Source: Lamellibrachia columna (taxonomy: Eukaryota > Annelida > Polychaeta > Sabellida > Siboglinidae). Taken from it: DNA of 64,000 nucleotides. The notes under the pieces were generated by a model. It did no database searches. It saw only the letters and a program-made list of their open reading frames with translations, and was not told where the DNA came from. Positions 50,766 to 60,586 of this stretch are shown here, piece after piece (within the stretch, counting starts at the first letter, position 1; the number at the start of each line of letters is the position of its first letter). The stretch covers positions 15,817,282 to 15,881,281 of the forward strand of contig OY759262.1 in NCBI GenBank assembly GCA_963662155.1, given 5' to 3'. A program made the position numbers and the translations under genes.

Positions 50766-50835
50766 TAATTATATGTCTAACCGTGTATATGTATATGTAT
50801 ATGACATTATACTCAATAAAAAAGTCATACAATGA

Positions 50836-51027
50836 TTGCAACGTGTTGTCAGTGGTGTTCCCACGGTCTACATAGTTGAAAGAGAACCCGTAGCCATCGA
50901 TAGTGGACACACAGTAGCCAATACCACAGGATCACACCTTAGGTCATACACCATTCACCAGCCACCACCACCACACGTACTATATAGCTGTACTAAGGGC
51001 CGCTGTCTCTCAGTTGTAGACGCGTAG
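50836..51027 (+). CDS. Short ORF upstream of the zinc finger, U5
   Basis: 63 codons without ATG, as in U2. Confidence 0.33.
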   Translation: MQRVVSGVPTVYIVEREPVAIDSGHTVANTTGSHLRSYTIHQPPPPHVLYSCTKGRCLSVVDA

Positions 51028-51033
51028 AGCACC

Positions 51034-51426
51034 ATGAAACGTCATCTATGTCGTCACTGCGGACTGGCACTCGACACGTATGCAGAGCTAACACGCCACG
51101 TAGCGAGTCATTCGACACCGGCAGTGAACGAACACACGTATTCGGTGGTGCAACCAATAGTGGTGCCACCTAGCGACCAGGCAAAGCGAACGAAATATTC
51201 GTGTAAATGCGATGCAACGTTTGGGAGATGGATGTTTTTCATATATATTAAATTTTGCTTCACCTTATATTCCCGTCTTGTATTGCGTTCTTGTTCCAAC
51301 TGCGTGTGTACATATTATACACATATTCAATTTTCACCCTGCTACAATGTTTTTACTGCACGGTTCGATTTCCATAATACAACGGATATATTGTTGCCAT
51401 GCATGCCGGTTAAATATTACATATAA
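51034..51426 (+). CDS. C2H2 zinc-finger ORF, truncated, U5
   Basis: One full finger (CRHCGLALDTYAELTRHVAS) and a broken second one, as in U2. Confidence 0.58.
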   Translation: MKRHLCRHCGLALDTYAELTRHVASHSTPAVNEHTYSVVQPIVVPPSDQAKRTKYSCKCDATFGRWMFFIYIKFCFTLYSRLVLRSCSNCVCTYYTHIQFSPCYNVFTARFDFHNTTDILLPCMPVKYYI

Positions 51427-51936
51427 CATAATAACATTATATTTAACAGTTTTCATTTTATTATGTCTTATGTCCACTACATATATACTGGCTATAACAT
51501 GCCTCCGTACCACTTCAATAGTGTACTTTGCAACATTGTTGCCGTTTTTTACACTGATTAGCTCGGTTCCATTGCTACATTGTTCAGATTGGTATCCTTT
51601 GATCTCGCACTATGGCTCACAGCTGGATAAACGCTTCGGCTTACAGTTAACTCCAGTCCTTAGGGTGTCCACTTAGTATTACCTCGCCACTCGGACTGGT
51701 CACTCCGTCAAGGTCCGGGTCAGGTGTTGTGGTGGGGTGGTGGGGTGGGGTGGGGTGGTCCATGTATTATTATTAACGTGTATATTCTTTGTTCCTATGT
51801 CCACTATCGATGGCTACTGGTTATCTTTCGGTACTCCTACAGTCGCTAGGGGGCGCTGCGTACGGTTTGTGGTGTTCCTACAACCATTAGGGGGCGCTCT
51901 GGTTGGCTGCGCGCGCAACCGGAAGTCGTTCAGACA
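51235..51936 (+). promoter_or_regulatory. Promoter beta, U5
   Basis: As U4 with the roughly 80-bp segment present; second CTCF-like motif reads CCATTAGGGGGCGCT. Confidence 0.48.
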
Positions 51937-52037
51937 CATGGCGCCCGGATTTGCTTCTTCAGAAACTTCCACTAACTACTCCTGTCCCGGCTGAAAAAGC
52001 TAGACTGCCGAACGAGCAGCAGCAACCTGTTGATGGA

Positions 52038-52256
52038 ATGTCAGCTGAGTTGGCCCATCCAGTCCCCCGACATCAAAAGCGAAAGGGGACACCATCGACC
52101 GAGCCCATACATTCTTCAGATTCCGACTCAGACATCACCGACAATGACTCCCCCAACACATACAGACACATAGGAGACTCAATGACTTGCAGGAACTACT
52201 TCGCCTTGAAGAGCGTGCTGGCAGACCGTTGCAGCCAGTGGCAACATTACAACTGA
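52038..52256 (+). CDS. Acidic ORF behind promoter beta, U5
   Basis: 72 codons as in U4. Confidence 0.38.
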   Translation: MSAELAHPVPRHQKRKGTPSTEPIHSSDSDSDITDNDSPNTYRHIGDSMTCRNYFALKSVLADRCSQWQHYN

Positions 52257-54036
52257 TCTCGCTAGCAAGTGTATGCGATGGAGCAAGATCATTGGGATTG
52301 ACTGAAATGACTTTCTTTCTGGGACAATTAAAGAATTGCAGCCAGTCCCGGTATTTTCTGCATAACTGTCTACAATTGAATTATATAGATTCCCACAATT
52401 AATGTGTCCATAAATATTGACCTAATGCAAAATTAACTTCAAAATGGTCCAAATGGTCCAATAGTGTAGGGCATTGACGGACTAATTGTTCCTGTTTGAC
52501 CCTGCCAACGTATTTCTGCATCACCATGGCATGTCCCTGGGTAATCAAGCAGTAATGCATACCCATTTCATTAGAAAGTGATTTCAATAGTTGAGCTGAC
52601 ACCTGCTTTGAGGATGAGCCACTCTAAGAAGGGCTCAATGTTCTACAGTACGAGTGGAAAACAATTTCTATGACTGTATATTATAACTATTACGAAACCT
52701 GGAAGCGTATTAAAATCTTATTATTTTTGAAGTTGCACAATATAAAGAAGACAACAACACATTTGCCAAAGAAGTTACATTTGAAGGTCTGATTAAAAAA
52801 TGGAACATCATTTTATATAGTTGACGACAATAAGGGACCCATCAGGCCTTTGCTTCGTTTGTCCAATACTTATAATTAATGTTATGACAGGCAAGGCACA
52901 AGAAATCAAGAATACGCAGATTTTTGGGCAACATGTCCAAGGGCAAGGCATGAAATCAGTGTCCATGAAGTGTTCAAAATAGAAAAAAAAATTAGTCAAG
53001 ATAGGTGAACAAAGAAACGGTCTCGTTAGAAATTTCTATCAATGAGATGACATCAGCAAGATATCACCAGAAAAGATAGATGTGCTCAGTGTCAATGGTC
53101 TCGCTAGGTATAGTAAGCGATGGCGGGCCCGCCATCCCTTAAGAGCTATTATGAGTATGCCCGCCACCCGTTGCCAACAATATAAATATCCGCCATCTGT
53201 TTAGTTAGGCCGCCTCCCAAAGAATCAATTAAGTCACGCCATTTTCTTAACTTTTCTAGTCAGTAGGTTTATGTCTTTAGCTTGCCATTACACAAAATCG
53301 TAATCACCTGGCATTGCCGCCGACGTGTTTACAAAATGGCTTCCCTAGTAAGTGCCAGTTAATTTGCTGGTACAACCGAGAATTTCCTCGCCGAACTAGT
53401 ATCCCTCTAACGCGTCAGCGGGAATCCCGACTTCCCATGTTGATAAACCAATTAATGTGATTCGAGAGATACTGACGTCAGTTGGATCATCCAATCAGCA
53501 TTCGTGATATTAATATACGGCGTTTCTAGTCAGCAACCGCTGAGCGGAGTTGAACTTTGGCATTGCACAAACCACCATAACTCCGGGCAAAGATTGTCTT
53601 CATTCACTTGAAACAATTTATCAATGCTTAGATTAAGTTACCAGAACCTCGCTACACTAACAAGCCGGTATGTGTGCATTCACTTGTAACAATTTATCAA
53701 TGTTTCGACATCACTACGTTGGATGAATTAAGGAGCACGCAGAGTCAACACAGTCATTTTAACATTAGTCGCTGGGCTTCGTGCAAAATTAAAATGGTCT
53801 GCTTTTTTTTGCTAATAAAAAGCTTGAAACTGATGTCAATGAAGACGAAGTAGCAGTTGCCGCCAGCGTTGGTGGTTACAAAGATGACGGGATGGTTGTT
53901 GGGAGTCTTGCCGCCGGCGACATAGATGACGAACGATGTTGGTGCCGGTGATGTGGATGATGAGAAGGCTGTTGGTGCTGGCGTTGGTCCTAAGCCAAAG
54001 AAACTCAGCCACAGACGGAAGATGGGAATTGATCCA
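52257..54036. other. Non-coding region with CRE at 53,473-53,480, U5
   Basis: As in U2-U4. Confidence 0.4.
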
Positions 54037-54777
54037 GCTTAGTTGAATACATATCCCTGGATATAAGTATGTGAAGGTGGCAGACGACCTAAACATGTTG
54101 CTTTGGGAAAAGCAGCCTGGGTTGACGTGCCATGTATTTCTGTCCGCATGGATGTTGTGCAGAAACATCAGGTGCCCACCAAGAAGCCATCTACATTGAA
54201 ATGGCATTGGCAGATAAAGCAAACCAGCGCTTGATCCAGCCCAATGAAAACCCAGTTACTAGTTCTGAAAAGAAGGCATTTGTAGGCTACCTCAAATGTA
54301 TGTACTGGTGCACCAAGGAAGAAATAGCCCATTCTACAAAAATTCCATCAGTGCTCAAATTAGCAAAATCACTTGGATGTGAATATCTGGATGATATAAA
54401 GTTTGGCAGAAACATTCATTACATCAGTCAGAATTGCACTCAGGATACTGTTGGCTCCCTTGGCCAAACAGTTCTTCAGCTGCTGTTACAGGGCATTCAT
54501 CAATCCGACCTGTACGCCATCCTAATTGATGAAACAACCGATGTGTCGATCAAGAAACAGCTGATTATGTACTGTCCATTTTTGAGACAAAATGCTGCAC
54601 CTAGTTCATTGCGCAGCATAGCAATGAACTTGATACCAAGTTCATTGCTATGCTGCCTATACCAGATGGAAAAGCAGAAACCATCACCAATGCTGTTTTT
54701 GAGAAGACCAGAGACGACCTAGCACTCAAAGATGAGTGCTAGGATGGAAGGAAAATCATCATGTCAGTCTTGAAGTG
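54037..54777 (+). pseudogene. hAT-like transposase remnant, U5
   Basis: As in other units, inverted repeat at 54,613-54,656. It ends at TCTTGAAGTG, where exon D would follow in U2-U4. Confidence 0.68.
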
Positions 54778-55007
54778 TTTTGTTTGTCTCTTGGCGGAGG
54801 GTGGGTTGTGAAGCGGCCTATCCCTCTGTCGGGGGGGACAGCCATGACAGGACAGCCTAACATGAGTCCGACGTACTATGTCGAATTGATCACTCGTATA
54901 AGCATAGCATGCATTATTCAACTTTCTGGCGTTGAGAAGGTGAACATGCCATTGACTAACGAGCATTAACCAGGACGATGCGTCTGCAAGAGCTGACTAC
55001 TTGTTAG
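54778..55007. other. Array/flank junction segment
   Basis: No gene recognised; stops in all frames. It lies where the N-terminal DNA-binding part of the Tigger transposase should be. Confidence 0.4.
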
Positions 55008-56063
55008 GCTCTGGCAGACATCTACAATGCCGATGAGACAGGGTTGTACTACCGTGCTCTGTCTGATTGCTCCATGGTGGTTCGTGGTGATCCACGGAAG
55101 GGGATTAAGACATCCAAGAAACGTGTGACTGTGCTGTTGACCTGCTATGCGGCAGGCGAGAAGCTGAAGCCGCTGCTGATTGGAAAATCACTGAAGCCGC
55201 GCTGTTTCAAAGGGATCGACAAGGCAGCACTCCCTGTCATGTACCATGCTAACCGCAAGGCCTTGATGATGTCCGTCCTCGTTAAGGAGTGGCTCGACAA
55301 GCTGAACAGCAAGATGAAACTGCAGGGGCGCAACATCTTGCTGTTTGTTGACCACTGTGGCGCCCACCCCGAGGTCAAGCTGACCAACGGCAAGATGGTG
55401 TTCCTGCCTCCAAACACGACATCTCACCTGCAACCGTGTGATGCAGGGATCATTGCTGCCCTGAAGGTACACTACCGCAAGCAACAGATGCAGCACGTCC
55501 TGGCAGAGATGGACGATGCAAGGACAGCTACCAAGCTGAGCAAGCGTGTCGACATGTTGGATGCAATCGGCTGGTTGCATTTGGCATGGGCCAGTGTATT
55601 GGAGTCGATGGTTGTGAAGTGCTTTGCAAAGTGCTGGTTTCGCGGTGTCACCAATGACGATGTGCCAGAGGATGAAGATGTGTTGCAGCCGGTAGGCTTT
55701 GCCTATGATGAGTTGCTCGGTGTTGTGTCATTGGCTAACTATGTCTCCATGGACGATAGCACCAGCACGACCGACGTCGCTAGCGATGAATGGGAAGCTG
55801 CCCTCATCGCCAAGGCAAGGGGAGAGGTGCCAGCAGATGACTCCAGCAGTGATGAGGAGGCCGAGGAGCCAACCGAGCCAACTCCTGTGTTGACAACCAG
55901 GGAGGCCCTTGTACGTGTGAACGAATTTGTGACGTTTGCCATTAGGGCTAGTGACTCAGCCATGCTGGAAGCTGTCACGAAAGTGCAGAATATGGTAGAG
56001 GACCACTGCATTAAGCAGGCTGCAGTGGTTAAGAAGTCCATCAGTTTCTTCTCTGCTCAGTGA
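55008..56063 (+). CDS. Tigger/pogo-type DDE transposase, N-terminally truncated
   Basis: 351 codons without a frame break, opening after a TAG at 55,005. The DDE_1 catalytic core is complete: first Asp in ADIYNADETGLYYR, second in NILLFVDHCGAHPE, third in HLQPCDAGIIAALK, followed by the basic KVHYRKQQM helix. The C-terminus is acidic (DDSSSDEEAEEPTEP). The usual N-terminal CENP-B/HTH DNA-binding region (about 150 residues) is not seen, and the first ATG would come after the first catalytic Asp. It is therefore a 5'-truncated, probably immobile copy, relatively young because the remaining frame is clean. Confidence 0.85.
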   Translation, partial: ALADIYNADETGLYYRALSDCSMVVRGDPRKGIKTSKKRVTVLLTCYAAGEKLKPLLIGKSLKPRCFKGIDKAALPVMYHANRKALMMSVLVKEWLDKLNSKMKLQGRNILLFVDHCGAHPEVKLTNGKMVFLPPNTTSHLQPCDAGIIAALKVHYRKQQMQHVLAEMDDARTATKLSKRVDMLDAIGWLHLAWASVLESMVVKCFAKCWFRGVTNDDVPEDEDVLQPVGFAYDELLGVVSLANYVSMDDSTSTTDVASDEWEAALIAKARGEVPADDSSSDEEAEEPTEPTPVLTTREALVRVNEFVTFAIRASDSAMLEAVTKVQNMVEDHCIKQAAVVKKSISFFSAQ

Positions 56064-56330
56064 TGTAAATATGATGTGGGGTAATGTGGATGTAAATATA
56101 ATGTGGTTAATGCAGATGTAAATATAAATACAGGGTATGGTGTGCGTAATTTAAATATAATATGGGTAATTTGAATCTTAATATTATAGGGGTAATAAAT
56201 ATGGGTACATAATTGGCTAATTTAAGTATGATATGTGTAACTTGGATGTTAATACATATGGGTGGATGTAAATATGATGTTGATGTAGGTAATGTGGGTG
56301 TAAATAAAGATTGTAAATATGTTAAAAAAA
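56064..56330. repeat. Degenerate GATGTAAATATAATGTGG minisatellite
   Basis: Roughly a dozen imperfect units of about 20-25 bp behind the transposase stop. Confidence 0.75.
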
Positions 56331-56343
56331 AATTCTGAATTTC

Positions 56344-56429
56344 CTGTCCCCCTGATGAGGGGACACCTGCGATGTAGGGACACTATTGCTTGTCCCCACC
56401 GGTGTCTCTACAAGGCAGGTACTACTGTA
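56344..56429. mobile_element. Tigger 3' terminal inverted repeat and TA target
   Basis: The end ACAAGGCAGGTACTACTG is followed by TA. Read on the other strand it begins CAGTAGTACCTGCC, a typical pogo/Tigger terminus next to its TA duplication. A small hairpin TGTCCCC/GGGGACA lies at 56,344-56,364. The partner 5' terminus was not found. Confidence 0.65.
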
Positions 56430-56835
56430 CTCATCTCACAAGATTCTTGAGTAACTGGACTTGTGGATAGTCAGCCTGGCAGGCTAAGCTGCTTTCTTCT
56501 GAACCATGGTCCGACAGCTTAGTTCAGAAATGTTTTATGTTTGCTTGATTTCAGCCACTGCCATGACAACTATGATGTTATTCAGTAACATTCTGTTTGC
56601 ATGACTACATCTCTTGTATGTGCATCTTTTACAGTGGCCCATCACTACAACAGAGGACACGGCTGGTACTGTGGCTCCTCCAGTGTGATACTTTACTGTA
56701 TGCATACAAATATTCTAACACACTTTTTTCTTTTCACCTACATAGCAGTATGAAGTGCTGGACCATGTAAAATATGCAGATGTTTGTGTGGCCAAGCATG
56801 CAACCACATGTTTGTTGTTGTTTACATTGCCTGAT
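56430..56835. other. Unremarkable non-coding sequence
   Basis: No ORF or motif I can support. Confidence 0.4.
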
Positions 56836-57036
56836 GGACCACGCCTAGGTCAATGTGAGGAACCACATCCAAGTTGTCGGATACATGAGATGGTCGGGCC
56901 AGGTCAATATAAGGGACCATGGGACATGATGTCCAAGTTGTTGGAAACATGAGATGGTTAGGCCAGGTCGGTTTAAGGGAACACGTCCAAGCTGTCAGAC
57001 ACAATGTAAGGGACCATGTCCAAATTATCAAGCATT
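56836..57036. repeat. About 65-bp tandem repeat
   Basis: Three to four imperfect units built on TCCAAGTTGTCGGA, ACATGAGATGGT and GGCCAGGTCAATATAAGGGA. Confidence 0.75.
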
Positions 57037-57053
57037 CATTTTTCTTTTTTACA

Positions 57054-57662
57054 GGCAACATTACCAGCAACCCCATCACTCACCACCCACCTGCTGACAG
57101 ATGCTGCTGCAAAATTCTTCTCTGTGGGCAAGCTGCGTCCAACAACCACACATCTCTATGATGCCATCCAGGGCTCCACCGATATCAGGGATTTTCCAAT
57201 GGCTGCATGCATTCTGCACATATGCCAGCATCTATGTTGAGTGGTAGCTGGCGGAGGCTGCATCCCTCTTGACGTACATGTGCCGCATTCTAGACATGCA
57301 CAAACGCCACGGGGGTGCAGCATGGCAAGTGTACGATGAAAAATTCTGCAGTGAGCACGCCTTGCTGTCGGCGTCATTTCGGACCAATCAACAACAAACA
57401 GGACCTGCCAATGCCCGTACCAGACTGTGCTACTCATGCGTCGACAACGGCGGATGTTCTCGCAGACCATGCAAGTACAGACCTACATGAAGGTCTTGTG
57501 GGAGGCAAGCATCAACCCACGTCAACAGCCAGGCACAGAAGCCTAGAGGGGACAGCACCAAGCCTCCCAACTCCAATGCTCCCCCATAGGCTGGCAACAT
57601 ACCTAGCCAGATACGAAAGGGTTAAACGGGCTAATTTAATTCAGGGTTTTCTGTCCTTCACG
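57054..57662 (+). pseudogene. DIRS-like retroelement ORF1 remnant
   Basis: Frames read YMCRILDMHKRHGGAAWQVY and DEKF, then a Cys-rich LCYSCVDNGGCSRRPCKYR, then after frame changes YLARYERVKRANLIQGFLS. This order (W-x-YD-x-F block, C-x-C-R-RP-C knuckle, L..YL....L..GF block) matches the ORF1/RT linker of DIRS-type tyrosine-recombinase retroelements. Several frameshifts; the recombinase was not seen. Confidence 0.4.
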
Positions 57663-57768
57663 CTTGAAAGCAATGTGCTCAGCAACAACACATACACCCT
57701 CTACCGATGTTTGTTCCACACTGTGAGGATATAACAGACACTACATTCTTGTGCAGGATAAGGAAGTG
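57663..57768. repeat. 106-bp direct repeat, copy 1
   Basis: Starts CTTGAAAGCAATGTGCTCAG and ends AGGATAAGGAAGTG; copy 2 at 59,179-59,284 differs at a handful of positions. Confidence 0.85.
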
Positions 57769-57819
57769 AAGTGAAGAGATAGATTAGTGATCACAGCTAG
57801 ACTAGACCACTAGGTGGAT

Positions 57820-58350
57820 TTTCGGGCATCATGTCCAAGGGCAATGCATGAAATCAGTGTCAGCGAAATGTTAGAAGACGATATTTGTTGTGTGTCATAG
57901 GCAGTTCCCACCAAATACACACATCATTCAATGGGCTCAGTGTAATTTCCATGTGGCACCTCAGCAATGGTGCGACCACTTGGTGCACCTCAGTTGATGA
58001 AACCAGGTTACAGAAGTGACCCACATACAACACTTCCGCTGTCTTTGAAGTGAAATATTAAATGTCAGAACAGAACAGATCTGACATGCAACAGTTACTG
58101 GTGGGCAAGCAATCACTGAAAGCAGGGGGCAGGACAGATCTGACAAAAAACAACCCAACGAGCAACAAACAAATCAAGAAGCTGCTGCTGAATTTTTAGA
58201 TGTGTGTCGTGTGTGCCACAGGCAATACCCACCCAATAAACAGTCACAGATCACTGAATGGGCCCAATGTACCTTCTGTGTTGTCCAAAGACAATGACGC
58301 AACCACTGTGTGCATATTAACACGCAAGTTGCAGAAGTGTCACACACCGA
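57820..58350. repeat. Old internal duplication
   Basis: 57,885-58,040 and 58,198-58,350 share TGTGTC, GGCA..ACCC, CAC.GA.TGGGC and CAGAAGTG.CACA blocks in order. The part at 57,822-57,880 is related to 19,750-19,810 in the array. Confidence 0.45.
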
Positions 58351-58770
58351 ATCATTCTACTGCACACGCTATCGAGGATGTCTAGAGGAGTAGTAGACTT
58401 GTTAAATGGAGCTAGTAGTTTGACTTCCAGGAGGACAAGTTTACTTGTGTTCAAAATAATTTTCACAGTGAACTTTTCTTCTTCTTTTTTCATACAAAGA
58501 CATTGTCCATGGAACATACTGAATGCAAAATCAATTTCAGATAAATGTTCTTCCATGCATCATTAAACAATATTTCCTTGTTCCATCTCCAAAAAAAAAG
58601 TATCAATGTTGTTTTTACTCACAATGCTGTTTTAGTTACATTGTTTCAATAATTAACTGCTATTAAATGTTCTCTTTTAAAGGTTACATTGTGGTTACTA
58701 ACGTCACCATGGGCAGCAGCACTACAGCTTTGCCTCATCATCACCAGCCAACCGTATCCTAGTTGGCTAG
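58351..58770. other. Non-coding AT-rich sequence
   Basis: No gene seen; short ORFs lack any recognised motif. Confidence 0.4.
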
Positions 58771-58777
58771 CTGACCC

Positions 58778-58908
58778 TATATAAACCCGCCCCCCCCCCC
58801 CGCCGGACGAAATAGACTGCACCGATTGATGACACACATTGACCAGCCGTTGACAGCAGTCACATCACCCCGTGTACGACACACACCGCGAGATCAGTCC
58901 ACAATGCA
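58778..58908 (+). promoter_or_regulatory. TATA promoter with short first exon
   Basis: CCTATATAAACCC (TATA 58,778-58,785) stands before a C11 run and about 110 bp of unique sequence ending ACAATGCA|GTAAGT, i.e. a start codon two bases short of a strong splice donor. A host gene or retroelement promoter; the next exon is not identified. Confidence 0.45.
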
Positions 58909-59178
58909 GTAAGTACCAAACAGCTACTATACTGTCTGTGTATTGGTGAAACTATGCACTATCATAGTTAAATGGTGTTGAGATCAGCCCCAGAATGAAT
59001 CAATGTGCAGCCAAATAATGCCAATGTGTTGTATCATAGAGACAATGATGAAACCGAATCCGAGGGTTTTAATACCATGATTCATATAAATTGTATCACC
59101 TTCAAAATTTTATTGTGGAACAAATATATTATAAAACTAGAATTTTTTACGGCAACTCAGATGTGGGATTGGTTGACA

Positions 59179-59284
59179 CTTGAATGCAATGTTTTCAGCA
59201 ACAACACATACACCCTCTACCAATATTTGTTCCACACTGTGAGGATATAACAGACACTACATTCATGTTCAGGATAAGGAAGTG
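59179..59284. repeat. 106-bp direct repeat, copy 2
   Basis: See 57,663-57,768; it leads straight into the piggyBac pseudogene. Confidence 0.85.
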
Positions 59285-59640
59285 CTTGCCCCAGCTGGAG
59301 AGAAGTTGTGGAAACTCAGATGGTTTGTTGACCACCTCAATTTGCGCAACAGGAAAACGTGGCCTAGTTTTCGTCAATACTTGCCTGCCAAGCCCATCTA
59401 TGAACCCTGTGTGAGGCCTCCTACATGCAGGTTTTACAGGCAAAATCAGGCAGCAGAAGGGATTGAGCCACAGAGTATGTCTGGACCCGTTGACACCTGT
59501 CTTTGGCAGAAGCACTCATGTCTACACGGATAATTTCTATACACTATGGACCTGCTCAATGTAGGCACTCGTGGAATTCTTGCCTGAGGCACAGTCCATA
59601 GAAACTGCGAAGGAATACCACAGGCACTTGTGCCCAACAA
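59285..59640 (+). pseudogene. piggyBac transposase pseudogene (catalytic-domain part)
   Basis: Frames read EKLWKLRWFVDHLN, then SFRQYLPAKPI, and after frame changes HVYTDNFYT, GTRGILA, GTVHRNCEGIPQALVPNK. These are, in order, the KL-x-K-R-x-D-x-N, QY-P-KP, DNFYT (catalytic Asp) and GTVR-x-R-x-LP blocks of piggyBac DDE_Tnp_1_7 transposases. The segment between is shortened and at least two frameshifts and one TGA are present. Confidence 0.72.
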
Positions 59641-59750
59641 GACCAATATCAACAGATGGAAATTCAGCAACAACAATTTGAAACAAGGATGGAAATATTG
59701 CAAAACAAGACCAACATCAACAGATGGAAATGCTGCAACAATTTGAAATG
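59625..59750. repeat. Two-copy CAACAGATGGAAAT repeat
   Basis: AACAAGACCAAYATCAACAG-ATGGAAAT occurs twice, coding Gln-rich coiled-coil-like text in one frame. Confidence 0.6.
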
Positions 59751-60247
59751 ATGATGGGGACGCTGAACAAGAACAATTAAACACTACCAATTGTTTGTTA
59801 GTTTTACAACCATGATCATACTGATGATCTGCAAGCATAGATAAGCGTAAGCTTTTCTTTACCTACACATTTGGTGAATTTGGTTTTTACAACGCCCATA
59901 TACACAGCTTGTTACTCCTACATTGAGTTCTCCAGTACTCCAAACATCTAACAACATGTAGGCATGAAAGCTTACATTCTTTATATCAAAACTTTTGGTG
60001 ACATCTCGCAACATATCTGATTGGAGTTCTGGACTTAAACGAACCTCTGATCTACCCACCTTCTTGCTGTTATGGAGCCAGCATGGGAATTGGTTGAAAC
60101 TAAGAAGAAGTTGTCGTCTCCTGTCTCATGACAGAGGGCGGAGGCCGGAGCTGCTTCTGGGTCAGACACGTGGCATGAGGTGACAAACAAGCAGTGTATA
60201 TGATAGCAGTGTCGTAGCTGACTCCCTAAAGAAGGGTCTATGGGTAT

Positions 60248-60586
60248 ATGAATGGAAATCAGGGAAAAAAACTACCTCGAAAGAGCACAAAGTCAAAACT
60301 CATGCCTCTGAGCACTAACAAAATTCAAACCAAGTTGACAGAAAAAGATAAAGGCAAACGGGAGAAATATCATAGGCATGGAAAAGTTCATAAGAAGGTA
60401 AGTGCTCTTGCTAGCCAGCCAAGTGATCATAAAAGGGAACTCAAGCATCAGTTAGCAAAAAAGAATAAAGAAATCATTTATTGCGACACATCTTATCACC
60501 ATTGTTATCATCAACATCATAATAAACATAAAAAAAATTACAAAAACCTCCAGACCAGTGTTGACTGGCTTCAGACTCTGATCTAA
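60248..60586 (+). CDS. Lys/His-rich hypothetical ORF
   Basis: 112 codons from ATG: KLPRKSTKSKLMPL, KDKGKREKYHRHGKVHKK, YHHCYHQHHNKHKKN. Highly basic, low complexity, no domain. It may be chance in A-rich DNA; a splice-donor-like AAG|GTAAGT lies inside at about 60,397. Confidence 0.25.
   Translation: MNGNQGKKLPRKSTKSKLMPLSTNKIQTKLTEKDKGKREKYHRHGKVHKKVSALASQPSDHKRELKHQLAKKNKEIIYCDTSYHHCYHQHHNKHKKNYKNLQTSVDWLQTLI

Larger units (their letters stand above)
42983..54777. repeat. Array unit U5 (right end of array)
   Basis: Resembles U2 in carrying alpha promoter, piggyBac remnant and LINE A, but lacks exon C. It stops at 54,777, just after the hAT-like remnant, where sequence similarity to the other units ends and Tigger-bearing single-copy DNA begins. 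Confidence 0.86.

Noticed and set aside
55145..55580. Minus-strand ORFs opposite the Tigger transposase
   Set aside because: Antisense shadows of a clearly coding DDE domain.
57269..57490. Cys-rich frame as a genuine zinc-finger gene
   Set aside because: The order of flanking blocks fits a decayed DIRS-type ORF1 better, and frameshifts interrupt it.
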